A DNA stretch of 64,000 nt from an uncultured Muribaculaceae bacterium (GTDB lineage: Bacteria > Bacteroidota > Bacteroidia > Bacteroidales > Muribaculaceae). The notes beneath the pieces were generated by a model. That model had not been told where the DNA came from. It was given only the letters and a program-made list of their open reading frames with translations, and made no database searches. The DNA lies in assembly GCA_910587425.1 (NCBI GenBank), contig CAJUKU010000009.1:41794-105793 (forward strand), in the 5' to 3' direction. The stretch's first letter is position 1; every line of letters starts with the position of its first letter. Below, one piece after another: positions 41,468 to 50,357 of the stretch. Both the position numbers and the translations under genes were made by a program.

Positions 41468-42496
41468 TCAGGGGCGCAGATTGCGGAGTCCGTACAGCGC
41501 TCTGCTGAGCAGGTACTGCCTATGTATGAGCAACGAGAGTGCGAGGCGCTGCTGCACGGGGAGCCGCCGGACAGGGAACCGCGGAAGGAGATCCTTCACC
41601 ACCGGCACATCGAGCATACCGAAATATAGCTGTCGCTTCCGACTATGCGGCAGACGCGCGGCAAATACCGACTTCGCGTATGAGCGCATCTCGCCGATCA
41701 GGAATGCTCCCGCACGGAAGCCGGCATAGCCGATCCCGAGCGCCTGAAGCCTCTCAGTGTAATAACGCGCGAAGTCGGCAGCCTGTTCCAGTCTGGAGTG
41801 ATTCATGCGGTGTGACCATGACCCGGGGGTCTGCCGGTAGTGGTAGAAAGCCGCGGGAGTATATACGGTTACGGCTGCATGTGTTAGAAAATCGATATTG
41901 AAGATGCAGTCCTCGCTAAGAACTTCGCGCTCTGAGAGGAAACGCACAGAATGCTCCTCGATCAGCGCACGGCGGTACATGCCGGTGCAGGCGGAAGCGG
42001 CGCTCTCAGGAAGATTCCTGAGACCTGTGGGGGTCACCGCCTCGATCAGCGGAAGAACAGCGTCCTGCCCACGAATTACGGTATAATCGTCCGGATCCCA
42101 GCCCGACGGACCAAGCTCCGGCTCAGTGCCACGGAACATACGGAACATGAAACGCACCGCATCGGGATTCTCACGCTGCAGCACGTTATCGACCCATTCA
42201 AGGGCATCGGTAGCGAAGAAATCGTCGGCATCAAGAAATCCCACATATTCGCCCTGAGCAACATCAAGAGCACGGTTTCTCGACAGCCCCTGCCCTATGT
42301 TGGTGCCATGCATCACGCGGACACGGCTGTCGGCACGCCCTATCTCATCGCAAAGCGCGGGAGTGGCATCCGTCGATCCATCATCAACTATGATAAGCTC
42401 CAGATCCGTGAATGTCTGCGACAGTACGGAGCGCGCCGCGAGGGGGAGAGTCGCAGCCGCATTGTATGCCGGGATTATGATGGTGAACCGTGGCAT
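41468..42496 (-). CDS. Family 2 glycosyltransferase
   Basis: A 342-residue GT-A enzyme. RFTIIIPAYNAAATLPLAAR, LIIVDDGSTDATP and GFLDADDFFATDAL (the DAD/DDD metal site) are canonical. The C-terminal 100 residues are basic and lack a membrane helix. It is probably a cytoplasmic enzyme acting on a surface glycan or lipid-linked intermediate; donor and acceptor are unknown. It follows the CCA/poly(A) polymerase gene by 12 bases. Confidence 0.9.
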   Translation of the reverse strand: MPRFTIIIPAYNAAATLPLAARSVLSQTFTDLELIIVDDGSTDATPALCDEIGRADSRVRVMHGTNIGQGLSRNRALDVAQGEYVGFLDADDFFATDALEWVDNVLQRENPDAVRFMFRMFRGTEPELGPSGWDPDDYTVIRGQDAVLPLIEAVTPTGLRNLPESAASACTGMYRRALIEEHSVRFLSEREVLSEDCIFNIDFLTHAAVTVYTPAAFYHYRQTPGSWSHRMNHSRLEQAADFARYYTERLQALGIGYAGFRAGAFLIGEMRSYAKSVFAARLPHSRKRQLYFGMLDVPVVKDLLPRFPVRRLPVQQRLALSLLIHRQYLLSRALYGLRNLRP

Positions 42497-42508
42497 GGCG
42501 GGATAGTT

Positions 42509-43966
42509 TCAGACTGATTCGGCAGTCTCAGCGGCGGGCTTATCGTCGGGAGCCGCCACCGGCGTGAGACCGAGTGCGGCAGCGCGATCGAAAAGCAGCT
42601 GCAGCGCCTCGGGACGTGAGTTGGGTATCACCCCGTCGAGTATGGCATCCTTGACAGCCGCCTTCAGTTCCCCGACCACGGGCGACGGTGCAAGACCGAA
42701 TATCCGCATGATCTCACCACCATCGACAGGCGGCTGGAAATTGCGTATATGGTCGCGCTCCTCGAGTTCCTGCATCTTCTGCTGCACATGCTCGAAATTA
42801 GCGAGGTGACGGCGCACCTTCTCGGCATTCTTCGATGTTATGTCGGCACGGCAAAGAGTCATGAGATCGTCAATATCCTCGCCGGCATCGTTGAGCAGAC
42901 GGCGCACCGCCGAATCGGTAACCTCATCCTCGACGAGCGCTATGGGGCGCATGTGAAGCTCTACCATGCGGCTGACGTAGCGCATCTTGTCATTGAGCGG
43001 GAAACGCATGCGGCGGAAGATGCGCGGCACCATCTTGGCACCGATGAAGTTATGGTTGTGGAATGTCCACCCGACGGCATCGTCCCAACGCTTTGTCGCC
43101 GGCTTGCCTATGTCGTGCAGGAGCGCGCTCCAGCGCAGCCAGACATCATCGGAGACGGCTGCGACCTTGTCGAGCACCTCGAGCGTGTGGAGAAAATTGT
43201 CCTTGTGGGCACGTCCGCGCACGGTATCAACGCCGCGCATAGCAGCAAGTTCAGGGAATATAAGTTCGAGCAGACCAGTGTCGGCGAGGAGTTTCCACCC
43301 ACGCGAGGGGACATCAGCCGCCATGATCTTCATAAGCTCGTCCATGATCCGCTCACGCGTGATTATGCTTATCCGCGAGGCGTTGCGGGTGATAGCCTCG
43401 AGAGTGGTGGGGTATATATCGAATCCGAGCTGCGTGGCGAAGCGTATGGCACGCATCATGCGCAGCGGATCGTCGGAGAATGTTATGTCGGGATCAAGCG
43501 GAGTGCGGATTATGCGCTCATAGAGGTCGGTGATACCGTCGTAACGGTCGACAAGCTCGCCGAAGCGCCCGGCATTTACGCAGATCGCCATGGCGTTGAT
43601 CGTGAAATCACGACGGGCGAGGTCATCGTCGAGAGTGCCGTCCTCAACAATCGGGTTGCGCGAATCGGCACGGTAGGACTCCCGACGGGCGCCCACAAAC
43701 TCCAGCTCATCGTCGCCGTGGCGCACCTGAGCGGTGCCGTATGTGCGGAACACGTTGAGATGCGCACCCTTGCCGAGAGCTTTGGCTACGGCAGCGGCAA
43801 TCTCAATGCCGCTACCGACAGTGACGAAATCAATATCCTTGGAGTGACGCTTAAGAAGCAGATCGCGCACATATCCTCCGACGACGTAGCATTCGCGCGA
43901 GGCAGCGTCGGCAACCTCCCCTACGGTACGGAATATCGGCAGTGTCAGCCTGTTGGCGAGATTCAT
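42509..43966 (-). CDS. CCA-adding/poly(A) polymerase family nucleotidyltransferase with HD domain
   Basis: A 485-residue class II enzyme. The head domain has ECYVVGGYVRDLLLKR (the GG-x-x-R-D nucleotide motif), KDIDFVTVG (the D-x-D metal pair), DLARRDFTINAMAI and DPLRMMRAIRFATQLGF. The HD domain reads RWSALLHDIGKPATK. It probably adds or repairs CCA on tRNAs, needed here since neither complete tRNA gene in the window (Ser, Trp) encodes CCA. It overlaps the upstream peptidase gene by 4 bases. Confidence 0.92.
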   Translation of the reverse strand: MNLANRLTLPIFRTVGEVADAASRECYVVGGYVRDLLLKRHSKDIDFVTVGSGIEIAAAVAKALGKGAHLNVFRTYGTAQVRHGDDELEFVGARRESYRADSRNPIVEDGTLDDDLARRDFTINAMAICVNAGRFGELVDRYDGITDLYERIIRTPLDPDITFSDDPLRMMRAIRFATQLGFDIYPTTLEAITRNASRISIITRERIMDELMKIMAADVPSRGWKLLADTGLLELIFPELAAMRGVDTVRGRAHKDNFLHTLEVLDKVAAVSDDVWLRWSALLHDIGKPATKRWDDAVGWTFHNHNFIGAKMVPRIFRRMRFPLNDKMRYVSRMVELHMRPIALVEDEVTDSAVRRLLNDAGEDIDDLMTLCRADITSKNAEKVRRHLANFEHVQQKMQELEERDHIRNFQPPVDGGEIMRIFGLAPSPVVGELKAAVKDAILDGVIPNSRPEALQLLFDRAAALGLTPVAAPDDKPAAETAESV

Positions 43967-45150
43967 TGTGCGAACTGTATTATTTCGACGGGAGCATTGG
44001 TGAGCGACTGCATCCCGGCGGATGTCATGACATAAGTGTTCTCTATGCCTACGGCGCCTACGCCGGGTATGACAAACTTGGGTTCGAGAGCGATGACATT
44101 GCCCTCGGCGAGGATATCACGGCTGCGAGGTGCTATTACGGGCATCTCATTGATCTCTATTCCCACTCCATGACCCACGAATCCGGCTTTCTGGGCATGA
44201 CCCATGAAATAACGCTCCAGTCCAGCCTCGCGCGCCATCTCCTCCGCCGTGTGGTAAAGCTGCTTAGCCTCCGCTCCGGGAGTACCCATCGCGGCAAGAC
44301 GCTCACAGATATCTATGGAACATCTGTGGGCACGCATTGCGAGCGCATCGACCTCACCGAGTGAGAAAGTGCGTGTCATATCGGTCATGTAGCCAGTATA
44401 GTTACCGTTGACATCGACCATGACGGAATTACCACGGCGGATCATGGTGCCGTCGGCTCCAACAGGGAGCGACGGATCAAGCCCGCGTCCACCCATGGCG
44501 AAATCATAGGGTGTGGGATTGTCGGCATTATCGCCCACAAGCACATTGCCCATGTAGAGCTCCATGCTGTCACCGCTGATGCGGAACTGACCGAGACAGC
44601 CCTCAAGACGCGACACGCGTTCGATCTCCACCTGCAGCTCAAGATCTGTCATGCCGTCGCGGTAGAGACGCGGAACCATGCGGTAGACGCGCTCCTGACG
44701 GAGTCCGGACTGCTTTATCATACCGATCTCCACCTCTGTCTTGACAGAACGCGCGGCACGCAAAACCGGCGATGCGTTGACGATCTCCGAGCCAGGGAAT
44801 ATGGCAGATATGCGCTGCGCCGATGTGTATGGAAGCAAGTCGAGCTCCAGCCCCACCACGGGGGGGATGTTCAGCGTGAGACTCTCGGCTATCTGCTCCG
44901 GTTTGCGGATACGCACGACACCGTCGCCGCCGAGATCAACAGGACGGCGCACGAAATAGAGAGGCGCCCCTTCGGCGGGAATATAAATGTAGCCGTCGAA
45001 CACACGACCTGTGAGGTAATATATGTTGGCATTGTCGGTGACGAGTATGGCGGGCACCGATGCATCAGCCATCAGACGCTGAATGCGCGAGAGCCGGAGT
45101 GCGGACTCTTCGGGTGTGAGCAGCTGTAGTGTTGTCATAGGGATGGTCAA
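43963..45150 (-). CDS. M24 family (Xaa-Pro) aminopeptidase-like protein
   Basis: A 395-residue pita-bread-fold protein. The N-terminal creatinase-like domain (VPAILVTDNANIYYLTGRVF) is followed by the M24 domain. The metal ligands can be seen in VMVDVNGNYTGYMTDMTRTF (two Asp), GFVGHGVGIEINEMP (His) and VIALEPKFVIPGVGAVGIEN (two Glu), so it appears catalytically intact. It would remove N-terminal residues next to proline from peptides in the cytoplasm. ATG at 45138 (MTTLQLLTPEE) is an alternative start. Confidence 0.92.
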   Translation of the reverse strand: MTIPMTTLQLLTPEESALRLSRIQRLMADASVPAILVTDNANIYYLTGRVFDGYIYIPAEGAPLYFVRRPVDLGGDGVVRIRKPEQIAESLTLNIPPVVGLELDLLPYTSAQRISAIFPGSEIVNASPVLRAARSVKTEVEIGMIKQSGLRQERVYRMVPRLYRDGMTDLELQVEIERVSRLEGCLGQFRISGDSMELYMGNVLVGDNADNPTPYDFAMGGRGLDPSLPVGADGTMIRRGNSVMVDVNGNYTGYMTDMTRTFSLGEVDALAMRAHRCSIDICERLAAMGTPGAEAKQLYHTAEEMAREAGLERYFMGHAQKAGFVGHGVGIEINEMPVIAPRSRDILAEGNVIALEPKFVIPGVGAVGIENTYVMTSAGMQSLTNAPVEIIQFAQ

Positions 45151-45161
45151 ATTATGTACGG

Positions 45162-45803
45162 CTATTTGCCGTTGTCAAGGAAAAAACGAGCTACATCGGC
45201 AAACGTCGGTGCGCTATATTCGGCATCGGGCGCCTGACCGAATCCGTAGGCGGCGTGCATCATCGGTATGCCTGCGGCATGAGCGTGGCGGCAATCGCCG
45301 GCAGTGTCGCCTATATAGATGGGATTGCGAAGATTATAGCGTTGGCGGAGCAGGCGTATGTTGCCGTCTTTCTCCAATCCGGTCTGTCCGTAGGAGAGTA
45401 TGTCGGTGATATATGGTCCGAGACCAGTGAATGTGAGGAAATTGACAAGCCCGAGGGCGCCGCAGTTGCTCACCATGAAAAGCGAGTAGCGCTCAGCCAG
45501 TTGCGGTATCAGCTCAGCCACGCCGGGATAGAGCTTTCCGCCGAGTACGGGCATGAGCAGCTCCTCGTTGCGGTCGAGAGCGCGCAGGAAGCGGCGCCGG
45601 GGCAGCGGAATGTCGATGAGACGGCGGTAGATCTCGCCGATAGGCATGCCCATGCAGCTTATAAGCTCATCGCGCCCTACAGTGAGCTGTGGGAATCCGA
45701 CTTGCGCGAATGTGATATCCCACACCCGGCAATAGGAGTCGACGGCGTCCCATAGCGTGCCGTCCATATCGAATATCAGAGCATCAAACTGGTTCATAGA
45801 CAA
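45162..45803 (-). CDS. HAD-superfamily phosphatase
   Basis: A 213-residue HAD hydrolase. DALIFDMDGTLWD holds the nucleophile Asp, MVSNCG the second motif, and NPIYIGDTAGDCRHAHAAG the metal-binding aspartates. A cap domain lies between the first and second. The layout is like phosphoglycolate phosphatase or pyrophosphatase PpaX, but the substrate cannot be assigned. It is 11 bases upstream of the M24 peptidase gene on the same strand. Confidence 0.88.
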   Translation of the reverse strand: MSMNQFDALIFDMDGTLWDAVDSYCRVWDITFAQVGFPQLTVGRDELISCMGMPIGEIYRRLIDIPLPRRRFLRALDRNEELLMPVLGGKLYPGVAELIPQLAERYSLFMVSNCGALGLVNFLTFTGLGPYITDILSYGQTGLEKDGNIRLLRQRYNLRNPIYIGDTAGDCRHAHAAGIPMMHAAYGFGQAPDAEYSAPTFADVARFFLDNGK

Positions 45804-45870
45804 TCTTATTCATTAGCATGGCTGTAATGGCAGTGAGATGTGACCGGAGAGAACGCTACCGGTATCCGCG

Positions 45871-46320
45871 TCAGGATCCGAGGGGGACTATGCCGACATC
45901 GGTCAAGCCACGCAGTGTATCAACACGCATGATGTGGCGTATGTTGACTTCCTGCGCCGAAACAGCGCGCGGTAGCGGGAATGCGATCTGATAGCTTCCG
46001 CCGAAACCGTTGCCGTGCCATCGCCCGTAGGCGTTGCACAACTCAATATTGACGGTGTCGCGGAGAGTTGTCGCGGAGTCGAGTTCCTGCGATATCTCGA
46101 GCCAGAGGTTGCGGTAGGGGTATTCGTCGGTATGTCTGACAGCCAGAGCGGGCGCATCAGCCGATGTATCCAGGCGGATAACCACAGTATCACCGTACGC
46201 CCATCCGTAATCGGGGAGATGGCTGAATCCGCTCTGCGGTGCGCGTGACGGCTCCGAGCATCCCACAGCGGCAATGGCTATAACGGTGGCACAGATAGCT
46301 GTCGACAGGCGTTCAGTCAT
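45871..46320 (-). CDS. gldH: Gliding-motility-type lipoprotein GldH
   Basis: A 149-residue lipoprotein. The signal TAICATVIAIAAVGC ends in a lipobox. The mature part (YGWAYGDTVVIRLD, YPYRNLWLEISQEL, VNIELCNAYGRWHGNGFGGS and NIRHIMRVDTLRGLTDVGI) matches GldH. GldH is needed for gliding in flavobacteria but is conserved in non-gliding gut Bacteroidales, where its role is unclear. Its start overlaps the end of ricT by 8 bases, an arrangement common in the phylum. Confidence 0.92.
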   Translation of the reverse strand: MTERLSTAICATVIAIAAVGCSEPSRAPQSGFSHLPDYGWAYGDTVVIRLDTSADAPALAVRHTDEYPYRNLWLEISQELDSATTLRDTVNIELCNAYGRWHGNGFGGSYQIAFPLPRAVSAQEVNIRHIMRVDTLRGLTDVGIVPLGS

Positions 46321-47845
46321 CGCTTGACATCATCCTTTGCGAAGGTGGCACTGCGGGTGGCAGATCTCTTGCCGCGTTACGTCCGGCATCGGGAGCGGAG
46401 TTATCGGGGGTATCACCGGGACGCAGACGCTGTTTGCGCGAGCGATCCTGACGGTCGCGACGTGGTTTGGATTCCTGACGGTCGCGCTTGGCATTGGCAT
46501 TATCCTGGTTCTGATTGTCCTGACCCTCCTGCTGCTGACGCGGGCTGGAGCTGTCGTCCTTACGCGCCTCCGGCTTGTCGGGGCGGTTGCGGCGCTGCTG
46601 ACGGTCACCACGGCGGCTGTTGCCATTGCGCTCCCCCTTGTCGGGACGGTCGGCACGCTCCATCTTCTCCTTGCTTTCAGGCTTTTCCTTACCCTCCGCC
46701 TTGGGAGCATCGGTAGCGGATGCCTCGGCACCATTCTTGCCACGCGACTTGCGGCGCGACTTCTTCTTTTTGTCGAAACGGGTTATATCCTGACCGAGGA
46801 TGTCGTTGTACTGCTTCTTCTCGGCATTCTGCGCATCCTCGTCGCGGAGAAGGGTGAGCGGTTTCTCACCACGGCGGTTCATCTCTATCACCTCAAAGGC
46901 GCGCTCGGCGTCGATCGTGACAAGATTTGCCGCTACAGATTTATCGGTGGAGTATGTGATCTCGCGGCGGAACACATCGAACTTGAAGTGGAAGTATGTC
47001 GCATCAGCCGTCTCAAGCCGCACCTCCTTAGCCGGGAGTTTCTTGATGCTCTCGACATAGGCGTCGACCTCGAAGTTGAGGCAGCATTTAAGCTTGGCGC
47101 ACTGTCCGGCGAGTTTCTGCGGGTTGAGCGATATGTCCTGGAAACGCGCGGCGGCGGTGCCTACGCTGACAAAGTTGGTCATCCAGCTCGAACAGCAGAG
47201 TGGACGTCCGCACGGACCTATGCCGCCTATGCGCCCAGCCTCCTGACGAGCGCCGATCTGCTTCATCTCCACACGGATCTTAAATGTCTCGGCGAGCACC
47301 TTGATGAGCTGCCGGAAGTCGACGCGCTCGTCGGCTATATAGTAGAATATAGCCTTGTTGCCGTCGCCCTGGTACTCTACGTCGCCGATCTTCATGTTGA
47401 GCTTGAGGTCGGCGGCTATCTGGCGCGCGCGGATCATGGTGTCGTTCTCGCGGGCACGCGCCTCGTTGTATTTGTCGATATCGGCGGGTTTAGCCTTGCG
47501 GAACACCCGTTTGAGGTCGGCTTCGGACTTTATGCCAGCCTTGCGCATCTGGAGGGAGACAAGGCGCCCCTGGAGGGTAACCTGCCCTATGTCGTGACCG
47601 GGAGATGCCTCGACCGCCACCATGTCGCCGATCTCGAGCTGCAGATGCGCGGTGTTGCGGTAGAACCCCTTGCGGGTGTTCTTGAACTGCACCTCCACCA
47701 GATCGCTCTCCGCCATGCTGCCGGGCACGTCGTCAAGCCAGTTGAAGCAGTGCAGCTTGCCACGCGGGGGCTCGGAGTTGCGGCAGCAGCATTTGCGCCG
47801 TTCCTGGCGGGGGTTCGTGCTCTCTTCGTTGTTATCGTTGCTCAT
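46313..47845 (-). CDS. ricT: RicT/PSP1-family protein with long charged tail
   Basis: A 510-residue protein. The PSP1 C-terminal-type domain (about 100-290) contains GPCGRPLCCSSWMTNF and QCAKLKCCLNFE, the cysteines that hold iron-sulfur clusters in Bacillus RicT (YaaT). Extra cysteines lie near the start (KCCCRN). In Bacillus, RicT with RicA and RicF promotes RNase Y-dependent mRNA maturation. Here the gene lies directly downstream of rny, which supports the same link. The last 160 residues are a low-complexity run of Lys, Arg, Asp, Glu, Gln and Asn, probably disordered and possibly RNA-binding. Confidence 0.93.
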   Translation of the reverse strand: MSNDNNEESTNPRQERRKCCCRNSEPPRGKLHCFNWLDDVPGSMAESDLVEVQFKNTRKGFYRNTAHLQLEIGDMVAVEASPGHDIGQVTLQGRLVSLQMRKAGIKSEADLKRVFRKAKPADIDKYNEARARENDTMIRARQIAADLKLNMKIGDVEYQGDGNKAIFYYIADERVDFRQLIKVLAETFKIRVEMKQIGARQEAGRIGGIGPCGRPLCCSSWMTNFVSVGTAAARFQDISLNPQKLAGQCAKLKCCLNFEVDAYVESIKKLPAKEVRLETADATYFHFKFDVFRREITYSTDKSVAANLVTIDAERAFEVIEMNRRGEKPLTLLRDEDAQNAEKKQYNDILGQDITRFDKKKKSRRKSRGKNGAEASATDAPKAEGKEKPESKEKMERADRPDKGERNGNSRRGDRQQRRNRPDKPEARKDDSSSPRQQQEGQDNQNQDNANAKRDRQESKPRRDRQDRSRKQRLRPGDTPDNSAPDAGRNAARDLPPAVPPSQRMMSSDD

Positions 47846-47868
47846 ATCATTTACGGATTAGAGCGTGA

Positions 47869-49413
47869 TCACTTCGCGAAGCTTACGGAGCGTGTCTCGC
47901 GGATTACGGTAATCTTGACCTGTCCGGGGTATGTCATCTCATCCTGAATGCGCTTTGCGATCTCGGCTGAGAGCTTTTCGGTCTCTACATCGTCGATCTT
48001 GTCGGCTCCTACTATGACGCGGAGCTCACGACCTGCCTGTATGGCGTAGGTCTTTATCACACCGGGATATGAGAGTGCAAGCTGCTCGAGGTCGTTGAGA
48101 CGCTTGAGGTAAGCCTCGACAATCTCGCGGCGTGCGCCGGGACGTGCGCCGGAAATGGCGTCGCAGACCTGAACTATGGGAGCGAGTAGTGTGGTCTGCT
48201 CGATCTCGTCGTGGTGTGCGCCGATGGCGTTGCAGATCTCGGGTTTCTCCTTGTACTTCTCAGCGAGTTTCATGCCGAGGAGTGCGTGGGGCAGTTCGGG
48301 CTCCTCGTCGGGCACTTTGCCTATGTCGTGCAGAAGTCCGGCGCGGCGTGCTTTCTTGGGGTTGAGTCCGAGCTCCGATGCCATGACCGCGCAGAGGTTT
48401 GCGGTCTCGCGCGAGTGCTGCAGGAGGTTCTGCCCGTAGCTGGAGCGGTATTTCATCTTGCCGACAAGGCGGATAAGGTCGGGGTGCAAGCCATGGATTC
48501 CGAGGTCGATGGCGGTGCGTTTGCCGGTCTCGATGATCTCCTCCTCGATCTGCTTGCGTACCTTTGCCACCACCTCCTCGATACGGGCCGGGTGTATGCG
48601 TCCGTCGGCTACGAGCTGGTGGAGAGCGAGGCGTGCGATCTCACGGCGCACGGGGTCAAAACCTGACAGGACGATAGCCTCGGGGGTATCGTCGACGATG
48701 ATCTCTATGCCTGTAGCAGCCTCGAGAGCGCGGATGTTGCGGCCTTCGCGACCGATGATTCTGCCTTTTACCTCGTCGGACTCTATGGGGAAGACGGTCA
48801 CGGAATTCTCGATGGCTGTCTCAGTAGCCACACGCTGTATGGACTGGACGACGATGCGCTTCGCCTCCTTGTTGGCGGTCATCTTAGCCTCATCCATGAT
48901 ATCGTTGATGTAGCTTGCGGCGGCTGTCTTAGCCTCATCCTTGAGGGATTCGACGAGCTTCTCGCGAGCCTCGTCGGAGGAGAGTCCGGACACATGCTCG
49001 AGCTCTTCCTGCACGCGGCGGCGCATGGCATCGAGCTCAGTCTGCTTGCTCTCGGCGAGCGCGATCTGCTCGTCGAGGCGTGTGCGCGTAGCCTCGTTCT
49101 CGTTCTTGACGCGCTGGTTCTCGCTCTGCTGCTGGTTGAGCTGCATCTCGCGCTGCTTGATGCGGTTCTCAGCCTGCTGCACCTTCGACATGCGCTGCTG
49201 TGCCTGACGCTCAGCCTCGGAACGGATCTCACGCTCCTGGTTGCGCGCCTCAAGGATCTTGTTCTCCTTGATCATCTCGGCTTCCTTGCGTGCTTCCTCA
49301 ACTATCGACTTGGCGGACGAATGCGCCATGGACCGCTGCACCATGAAGGCGACAACGGCTCCTATCGCTAAGGCGGCTATTGCCACCAGAATTATTATCA
49401 GGGTCATATCCAT
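47869..49413 (-). CDS. rny: Ribonuclease Y
   Basis: A 514-residue endoribonuclease. One N-terminal membrane helix (LIIILVAIAALAIGAVVAFM), a long coiled coil (about 35-190), a KH domain (IGREGRNIRALEAATGIEII) and an HD phosphodiesterase domain (HSRETANLCAVMASELG, LLHDIGK) appear in order. It starts mRNA decay at the membrane. It lies 23 bases before ricT, whose Bacillus homologue steers RNase Y. The 232-base gap upstream may hold 6S RNA. Confidence 0.97.
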   Translation of the reverse strand: MDMTLIIILVAIAALAIGAVVAFMVQRSMAHSSAKSIVEEARKEAEMIKENKILEARNQEREIRSEAERQAQQRMSKVQQAENRIKQREMQLNQQQSENQRVKNENEATRTRLDEQIALAESKQTELDAMRRRVQEELEHVSGLSSDEAREKLVESLKDEAKTAAASYINDIMDEAKMTANKEAKRIVVQSIQRVATETAIENSVTVFPIESDEVKGRIIGREGRNIRALEAATGIEIIVDDTPEAIVLSGFDPVRREIARLALHQLVADGRIHPARIEEVVAKVRKQIEEEIIETGKRTAIDLGIHGLHPDLIRLVGKMKYRSSYGQNLLQHSRETANLCAVMASELGLNPKKARRAGLLHDIGKVPDEEPELPHALLGMKLAEKYKEKPEICNAIGAHHDEIEQTTLLAPIVQVCDAISGARPGARREIVEAYLKRLNDLEQLALSYPGVIKTYAIQAGRELRVIVGADKIDDVETEKLSAEIAKRIQDEMTYPGQVKITVIRETRSVSFAK

Positions 49414-49469
49414 TGTTGTGATGAGTTTTTATTATTTGGTCTTGAGGGCTTTATGGGTTAATATCTATA

Positions 49470-49640
49470 TACAAAAAATCCGCTTCACCGCCACACTTTC
49501 CACCGACGGAGGGCGGACACAGGCGGCGGGGAGCCGGATGCGTGCCGCGGAGCCGATATGGCATCCGTGGTGAGTGTTAGCGCTGATGCGGTCAGCTATG
49601 ATGCGTTTGCCGCAGGTATAGCCGGAGTGGCGTTAAATAC
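49470..49640 (-). ncRNA. Candidate 6S (SsrS) RNA between zapA and rny
   Basis: This 232-base gap has no gene. Read on the minus strand it is GC-rich, then changes to TTTTTTG and AT-rich sequence near 49480. CGCCAC near the 5' side can pair with GTGGCG near the 3' side, and GGATGC/GCATCC forms an inner stem, compatible with a long rod with bulges. In many bacteria 6S RNA follows zapA. No primary-sequence signature was recognised, so this rests on position and pairing only. Confidence 0.3.
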
Positions 49641-49645
49641 CGGGG

Positions 49646-49939
49646 TCACAGTTGGGGCGGGAGCAGCAGGGTGTCAATCGTATGCTCGATCTCCTCAAGC
49701 ACGCGCTCTGCCTCGCGGTTCTGTGCCTTCATGGCGAGATATCCCTGTGCGAACAGCAGGCATACCATTGCCATGACCTCCGTCTGTGGTCTGTCAGGAT
49801 AGCGTTTCCGCCAGTCCTCCCACACCTGGTTTATTCCCTTGGCGGCTTCTCTAAGCAGCTCTTCCTCGTGAAGCGACACGGGGAGTGTCAGGGCTACGCC
49901 GGCAATGCGTAGGTTTATGTCGATTTTTCTGTCAGTCAT
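49646..49939 (-). CDS. zapA: Cell division protein ZapA
   Basis: A 97-residue protein. The start MTDRKIDINLRIAGVALTLP, ending in a proline-containing strand, then EEELLREAAKGINQVWEDWR and a C-terminal helix match ZapA. ZapA tetramers bundle FtsZ protofilaments at the division ring. It is 10 bases after the coiled-coil gene on the same strand. Confidence 0.9.
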   Translation of the reverse strand: MTDRKIDINLRIAGVALTLPVSLHEEELLREAAKGINQVWEDWRKRYPDRPQTEVMAMVCLLFAQGYLAMKAQNREAERVLEEIEHTIDTLLLPPQL

Positions 49940-49949
49940 TGGTCGCGTG

Positions 49950-50246
49950 TCAATCGCCTATGTCGGCGATGCATCGGTCGATGTCCCGCATCAGTTCTGA
50001 AATCATAGCTCTGGTACGCTGCACGTCATCGCGCGAAGGGGTGATGGTGTGCACAACCTTGAGGTGCTCGGCTTCCTGCCGCATGACGTCGATCTGACGG
50101 TTCAGCCGGCTTATGGTGTCGTCGCGCTCCGCCAGAAGGGTGTCGGAGGCGGCTATGCGAGCGTTCAGTGCCTCGTGGCGCTGTCGGAGCATATCCAGTT
50201 TTGTGGTGATGCTTTCGAGGCGCTTCTTAAGGTTGCCGTTCTTCAC
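49950..50246 (-). CDS. Small coiled-coil protein upstream of zapA
   Basis: A 98-residue, highly charged, helical protein with heptad-like Leu/Ile/Met spacing (KKRLESITTKLDMLRQRHEA, DDTISRLNRQIDVMRQEAEH). It has no signal or membrane segment. Its place before zapA and its size recall ZapB-type partners of ZapA, but no specific similarity can be claimed. Its promoter box (50265-50272) probably drives both genes. Confidence 0.78.
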   Translation of the reverse strand: MKNGNLKKRLESITTKLDMLRQRHEALNARIAASDTLLAERDDTISRLNRQIDVMRQEAEHLKVVHTITPSRDDVQRTRAMISELMRDIDRCIADIGD

Positions 50247-50264
50247 TATTCTTCCAAATTTTCA

Positions 50265-50272
50265 CAAAAGTA
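50265..50272 (-). promoter_or_regulatory. -7 promoter box of the coiled-coil/zapA operon
   Basis: The minus strand reads TACTTTTG, an exact match, 19 bases before the ATG at 50246. Confidence 0.55.
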
Positions 50273-50357
50273 ATGCTTTTATTCCGCTTTTGCAACCTTT
50301 AAGGCTGAAAAAAATCAGTCAGACAGCCACATGCGTGGCGTTCAAGGAGCGGTGGGA

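Noticed and set aside
42749..44035. 428-residue open frame antisense to the CCA/poly(A) polymerase gene
   Set aside because: A shadow of a well-supported gene; no start signal or domain.
46337..47947. 536-residue open frame antisense to ricT and reaching rny
   Set aside because: It mirrors the GC-biased codons of ricT on the other strand and has no recognisable domain, while ricT is well supported.
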